This document shows positions 60,374 through 64,000 of a DNA stretch of 64,000 nt, one piece after another. The position numbers were made by a program, and so were the translations under genes. The notes beneath the pieces were generated by a model. The model was not told where the DNA came from and searched no databases. It saw nothing but the letters and a program-made list of their open reading frames with translations. Within the stretch, counting starts at the first letter, position 1. Every line of letters starts with the position of its first letter. The stretch spans positions 8,403-72,402 of the forward strand of contig JAEYPM010000093.1 of assembly GCA_023410675.1 (NCBI GenBank), read 5' to 3'. Origin of the DNA: Bacillota bacterium (GTDB lineage Bacteria > Bacillota > Clostridia > Lachnospirales > Cellulosilyticaceae).

Positions 60374-61815
60374 TACATGTCACCTAGCTTTTCATAGGAT
60401 ACTTTCATTCCTTCTTTCAAGAACTCTGATGGATTCGTAACTACGATTTCTCCCTCTGATATATTTTCTGCTTCAATATATAATCCATTACTTAGACCTT
60501 GCTTAATAAATCTCTTTTCAAGCATGCCATCCTCTTTTACTACATAAACATAAGTTTCGCCCTCATCGTCTTCAATAGTTGCAAGAATAGGTAATGTACA
60601 TACATTTGTTCGTGTATCTGTAATGAGTTTAACATCCACTGAAAATCCTGGTCTAAGAACGCTATTTTTATCAATAACATGAACTTCTACAGGTATAGTC
60701 GCTGCATCTTTTGACTTATCAGGTGAAGATGAAGAAACTAATGCAATTTGTGATACTTTATTAACCTTTGCATTTGCTTCTATAGTTTTTGAACCAGTAT
60801 ATTTAATAATAGCATCTAACCCAACTTTCAAATCAGGAGCATAATAAGGTGATATCTGGCATTTTACAATCAAATCTGAAGGATCGACTACTGTTATCAC
60901 TGGTGTATTTGGTGAAAGAGCCGTTCCTTCTTCTTCAGGTCCTAATGTAATGACCCCATCAATAGGAGCTACTATAGTATTTTGTGCTCTTTGCACATCA
61001 TTTTCTAGAGCATATAACTGATTCTCAATTGATTTTACTTGTGCTTGTTGTGCATCAATTTGTTGTCTCTTGTTTTTATCCTCATATTTATTTAGAAGAA
61101 CACCTAAATCATATTGTGCTTTTTCCTTCTGTGTTATAGCAACTTCAAGGCTCTTTTTAGCTGAATTTATGGCTATTTCTGTACTTTCAACTTGTTGCCT
61201 TGTTTTATCTAATAATATCTTTGCATCATCTAACTCTTTTTGAGAAGCAAGTCCTGCACTAAATAGTTCTTCCTGAACCTTATATTCTTGCTTTTGATTT
61301 TCTAAATCAACCTTATAATTTTCTAAATTTGTACTTTCTCTTTCAATCATGTCTCTAGCATCTAATTCTTGTTTCTCATATTGAATAATAGTACTTTGAG
61401 CTGTTAAAATTTCTTGTTTACTTCCACCAGATAAAAGTTGATTTAAAGATTCTCTTGCTGCTTGAAGCTGCAAACGTGTTGCTTCTAAATCATTGCTTAT
61501 TTTCTGTGTTACAACTTGATCTAATGTAATAATTACTTCACCCTTTTTAACTGTGTCTCCAACTTTTTTGTGAATTTGCACCACTTTATTAGCATTATTT
61601 AAATACACTGTACTTGTATTTTTTGCTTCTAATTTGCCACTACTAGATATTTTTGTTTGAATATCCTCTTTTTTAACTTTTTCTACTTTTACACGTGGTC
61701 CTTGTTTATATCCTCCAATTGTATCTTCAGTTTTCGGCTTCTTTATAATAGCAATAGTAGAAAATATTAATATTAAAGCGACAAACCCTACTATGATAAC
61801 CCATTTCTTCTTCAT
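60373..61815 (-). CDS. MacA-like membrane fusion (adaptor) protein
   Basis: A 480-residue adaptor with an N-terminal membrane anchor (WVIIVGFVALILIFSTIAII), a biotinyl-lipoyl-like hairpin (VVQIHKKVGDTVKKGEVIITLD), a long coiled coil (about residues 110-280), TIVAPIDGVITL, and beta-barrel and membrane-proximal domains. The coiled coil is long enough to dock a TolC-type partner. The ATG at 61815 follows GGAGG; a TTG at 61827 overlaps it. First gene of the export operon. Confidence 0.9.
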   Translation of the reverse strand: MKKKWVIIVGFVALILIFSTIAIIKKPKTEDTIGGYKQGPRVKVEKVKKEDIQTKISSSGKLEAKNTSTVYLNNANKVVQIHKKVGDTVKKGEVIITLDQVVTQKISNDLEATRLQLQAARESLNQLLSGGSKQEILTAQSTIIQYEKQELDARDMIERESTNLENYKVDLENQKQEYKVQEELFSAGLASQKELDDAKILLDKTRQQVESTEIAINSAKKSLEVAITQKEKAQYDLGVLLNKYEDKNKRQQIDAQQAQVKSIENQLYALENDVQRAQNTIVAPIDGVITLGPEEEGTALSPNTPVITVVDPSDLIVKCQISPYYAPDLKVGLDAIIKYTGSKTIEANAKVNKVSQIALVSSSSPDKSKDAATIPVEVHVIDKNSVLRPGFSVDVKLITDTRTNVCTLPILATIEDDEGETYVYVVKEDGMLEKRFIKQGLSNGLYIEAENISEGEIVVTNPSEFLKEGMKVSYEKLGDM

Positions 61816-62439
61816 AAATACCTCCAAATTAGTTTTGTTTTAGATTTATAATAGACTGTAACTATAGAATTTACATTGTAAACTTTCATTTATACTCTGT
61901 AAGTTCATTGGGTGAAGCAACTTCAATGCTAGGAATAAATTAGATCCTAAATTGTTTCTATAGAACAGTTTATTGCTTAGTATATGGTTAACTTACCATA
62001 CAGTTGTAATATTATTATAGTAATATGAAAAAATTATGTCTTTTGATTAAATATGTAATTTATTTTTTAATTATTGTGCTATACTACGCTATTCTACAGA
62101 TAAACATTTCAAATACTTTATCTATTTAATTGCTGAATAATTTATTTGCAGATGAACGTGTAGGATATAACTTAAAAGCTAAAAAGTGAATATTTTATCA
62201 ATCTTAATATTGCATCATGTTTAATATTACATTCATTAGTCATAATAAGTCAAGATTTTAACAAACAAATAAACATTACATTTATGTAACTATCAGTTAT
62301 GTACTAAATAAGCATATTATACTCCTATAAAGTCTATTACTCAAAACAAAAACGCAATTTTATACAATCAAAGAATACATGAATAAGCTATTATAGATCT
62401 AAGCTTAAAAAGCTAATAACAAAGATAGGAGCAATTATA
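61816..62439. other. AT-rich intergenic region between the export operon and the cupin gene
   Basis: About 620 bases with no convincing reading frame or RNA. It contains a 13-bp palindrome TTTACATTGTAAA (61870-61882) about 55 bases upstream of the adaptor ATG, a possible operator. The operon and cupin promoters should lie here but were not resolved. Confidence 0.55.
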
Positions 62440-62835
62440 ATGAAATTTAAAATCCTCTTCGAAGAATTTAATAACAATGGTAACCTACTTTTACCTCATA
62501 GTTCTATTAATTTTTCTGATATACCGTGGTCAAAACATCCTTCTTGTGAAGGAGTTGCACTCAAACATCTTATTACTTCAATACATACTAATAGTGAATT
62601 TAGTTATCACCTTGTAAAGATTGATCCAAATAAAAAAATTAATATCCATACCCATAAAGAACAACTTGAAACACATGAAGTAATTTCTGGTAATGGTATT
62701 TGCATTTATGACAATGTCCAAATAGGCTATAAGCCAGGAGTAATCACTATTTTACCTAAAAATACCCCACACGAAGTAGTTGCAGGAGTCAATGGACTAT
62801 ATTTATTTGCTAAGTTTATACCCGCTCTTATTTAA
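62440..62835 (+). CDS. Cupin-domain protein
   Basis: A 131-residue protein with one cupin fold. Metal-binding motif 1 is NIHTHKEQLETHEVISGNG near residues 68-86, and motif 2 is LPKNTPHEVVAG near residue 107. TAGGAG lies before the ATG. The family covers sugar isomerases, dioxygenases and sensors; no substrate can be assigned. It is convergent with the AraC-type regulator, which itself has a cupin-like domain. Confidence 0.75.
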   Translation: MKFKILFEEFNNNGNLLLPHSSINFSDIPWSKHPSCEGVALKHLITSIHTNSEFSYHLVKIDPNKKINIHTHKEQLETHEVISGNGICIYDNVQIGYKPGVITILPKNTPHEVVAGVNGLYLFAKFIPALI

Positions 62836-62896
62836 TTCTGCAGTGAATCTTAAATATAGAATTTGTAATTGAACTCTATGTGATATATTGCGAATT

Positions 62897-63655
62897 TCAC
62901 GTTATATGGCAACACATTTTATATCTTAATGGTGTCAATCCTACATTTTTCTTAAACTGCTTGATAAAGTGACTTTGATCACAAAATCCTGTATCCATTG
63001 CCACTTCTGTTAGGTTTTCATTTTTTCTAATCAATCGTTTAGCCTTACGTATACGATTTTGAATCTGGAATTGATGGGGTGTTAATCCAATTTCTTTCGT
63101 AAAGTTACGTATAAACTGATACTTACTAGTATAAGCTATCTGTGCCATATCTTGTACACTCAATTTCTGATCTGGAAATACCTCTAGTTGTTCTTTTAAA
63201 TGATCTATAAGCATTGTTTTAGGTTCAAATACATTATTTTCATATAATGCAAGCTTATCTAAACACTTCATGATTTGATTTTGTTTTTCTATATCAAGAT
63301 GCACTCTATTACTTAATAAGTTTATAACGCACGTTCTTAATTTAGGATCATTCAGCATGCTCACCATTTTCTTATTGATGCATAGACTTACCATAGTATA
63401 TCTACTTATAGCCTGTATACTATGGGGAACATAGGGTGGAATGACAAAAATTTTATTTTCCTTTCCTCTACTTGCTTCATAAAGCAATGATTGATTATTA
63501 ATAGTAAATGTAATTGTGCCATCTAATATCATACTAATAGTAAAAACTGAAATATGATTATGTAAAGGATATGATAGGGTAGAAAGATTACACATAACGA
63601 GTTCAATATCATTTATTTCATCTATCGTATAAGTTATACTTTTATACTTTTCCAT
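62897..63655 (-). CDS. AraC-family regulator
   Basis: A 252-residue regulator: an N-terminal cupin-like sensing domain (SYPLHNHISVFTISMILDGT and FVIPPYVPHSIQ) and a C-terminal double HTH (LSVQDMAQIAYTSKYQFIRNF and VAMDTGFCDQSHFIKQFKK). The ATG at 63655 follows AAGGAGG; a TTG at 63658 is less likely. The effector is unknown. Its neighbour is the convergent cupin gene, with which it may share a ligand. Confidence 0.9.
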   Translation of the reverse strand: MEKYKSITYTIDEINDIELVMCNLSTLSYPLHNHISVFTISMILDGTITFTINNQSLLYEASRGKENKIFVIPPYVPHSIQAISRYTMVSLCINKKMVSMLNDPKLRTCVINLLSNRVHLDIEKQNQIMKCLDKLALYENNVFEPKTMLIDHLKEQLEVFPDQKLSVQDMAQIAYTSKYQFIRNFTKEIGLTPHQFQIQNRIRKAKRLIRKNENLTEVAMDTGFCDQSHFIKQFKKNVGLTPLRYKMCCHIT

Positions 63656-63743
63656 CAAATCCCTCCTTTTTCGTTAATCAAATTGTACCATAACGATTAT
63701 GATATGTCATGAGCTACAAGAGCTTTTTAAATAGCTAAAATAT

Positions 63744-63782
63744 AAAAAGTGGCCTAAATTTTTTAAATTTAGACCACTTTTT
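63744..63782. terminator. Bidirectional terminator between AraC gene and tRNA-Leu
   Basis: AAAAGTGGCCTAAATTT and AAATTTAGACCACTTTTT pair with one mismatch, with A/T tracts on both sides. On the minus strand it ends the rRNA-tRNA transcript just after tRNA-Leu. Confidence 0.85.
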
Positions 63783-63787
63783 ATTCA

Positions 63788-63873
63788 TGCCCGAAACCGG
63801 AATCGAACCGGTACGGGAGTTGAGTCCCGCAGGATTTTAAGTCCTGTGCGTCTGCCAGTTCCGCCACTCGGGC
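63788..63873 (-). tRNA. tRNA-Leu (anticodon UAA)
   Basis: An 86-base tRNA with a long variable arm, as for leucine. Acceptor GCCCGAG pairs with TTCGGGC; the anticodon arm CAGGACTTAAAATCCTG has UAA in the loop; T arm CCGGTTCGATTCCGG. The discriminator is A and the CCA end is not encoded. It lies 10 bases downstream of 5S rRNA and reads UUA, a frequent codon in AT-rich genomes. Confidence 0.96.
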
Positions 63874-63883
63874 ATATGTAAAA

Positions 63884-64000
63884 TTTGGCAGCCACCTACT
63901 CTCCCAGTCCGTCTCCAGACAAGTACCATCGGCCGGCTAAGTCTTAACCTGCGTGTTCGAAATGGGAACGGGTGTTTCCCTAAGCCGCATCGCCACCAAA
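63884..64000 (-). rRNA. rrf: 5S ribosomal RNA
   Basis: The minus strand from 64000 reads TTTGGTGGCGATGCGGC, has CCATTTCGAACACG and CCGATGGTACTTG in the expected order, and ends GTGGCTGCCAAA, pairing with the 5' end. The 117 bases fit a whole 5S gene, although it touches the window edge. 16S and 23S should lie beyond base 64000. Confidence 0.93.

Noticed and set aside
1..64000. CRISPR arrays, insertion sequences, prophage or attachment sites
   Set aside because: No regularly spaced repeats, transposase, integrase or phage structural genes were found. The tRNA-Leu at the right end has no flanking integrase gene or partial tRNA copy.

Overview
This is a low-GC chromosomal segment from an anaerobic, probably spore-forming member of the Clostridia, perhaps Lachnospirales. 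The evidence is a T-box-controlled branched-chain amino acid operon that uses citramalate synthase, a 2[4Fe-4S] clostridial ferredoxin, SpoVB- and SpoIID-like proteins, a murB-rapZ-whiA-crh cluster, a xre-potABCD operon, and frequent GTG/TTG starts behind strong Shine-Dalgarno sites. I see no transposases, phage genes or CRISPR arrays.

Layout. 1-11238 (minus strand): ilvB-ilvN-ilvC-leuA-cimA-leuC-leuD-leuB-ilvE-ilvD, a full Ile/Val/Leu pathway behind a canonical promoter and a T-box leader; ilvD runs off the left edge. 11327-14063: an aminotransferase and a MocR-type regulator, preceded by direct repeats. 14269-21170: housekeeping genes (exonuclease III, BipA/TypA, TcdA, a short ferredoxin, topoisomerase III), with three copies of a degenerate 40-bp repeat around tcdA. 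21388-28640: a CobD-like enzyme, an amidase, an acidic membrane protein, MetA, a small alarmone synthetase, SpoVB and RarA. 28833-30846: a TrmB-type regulator with a perfect dyad on its promoter, co-transcribed with lysA. 30907-38411: yajC-tgt and queA-spoIID-like, separated by aroC, a YiiX-type protein and a membrane protein with duplicated sensor modules and an A8 frameshift at its start codon. 38669-41744: crh-like, whiA, rapZ, murB. 42022-47403: a YedF-like protein, a small membrane protein and a polyamine ABC transporter with its XRE-cupin regulator. 47536-49254: flavodoxin and an HXXEE protein, divergent from a TetR regulator across a palindrome. 49384-54008: glutamate dehydrogenase and a 1040-residue fusion of a GAF-like region, a PPDK ATP-grasp region and a nucleotidyltransferase. 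54093-55759: pgaC-pgaD. 56189-61815: a MacA/ATPase/two-permease/TolC-like export operon. 62440-63655: a cupin protein and an AraC regulator. 63788-64000: tRNA-Leu(UAA) and 5S rRNA, the distal end of an rRNA operon that continues beyond the window.

How the genes work together. The first 11 kb makes isoleucine without threonine deaminase: CimA supplies citramalate, LeuCD and LeuB take it to 2-oxobutyrate, and IlvBN/IlvC/IlvD/IlvE complete both branches. The envelope genes (pgaCD, mac/tolC-like, spoVB, murB, spoIID-like) suggest polymer synthesis and export. The most unusual items are the PPDK-nucleotidyltransferase fusion downstream of glutamate dehydrogenase, a TolC-family protein in what looks like a single-membrane organism, the duplicated sensor-module membrane protein with its A8 start, and a hairpin that combines a terminator shape with a buried Shine-Dalgarno site.
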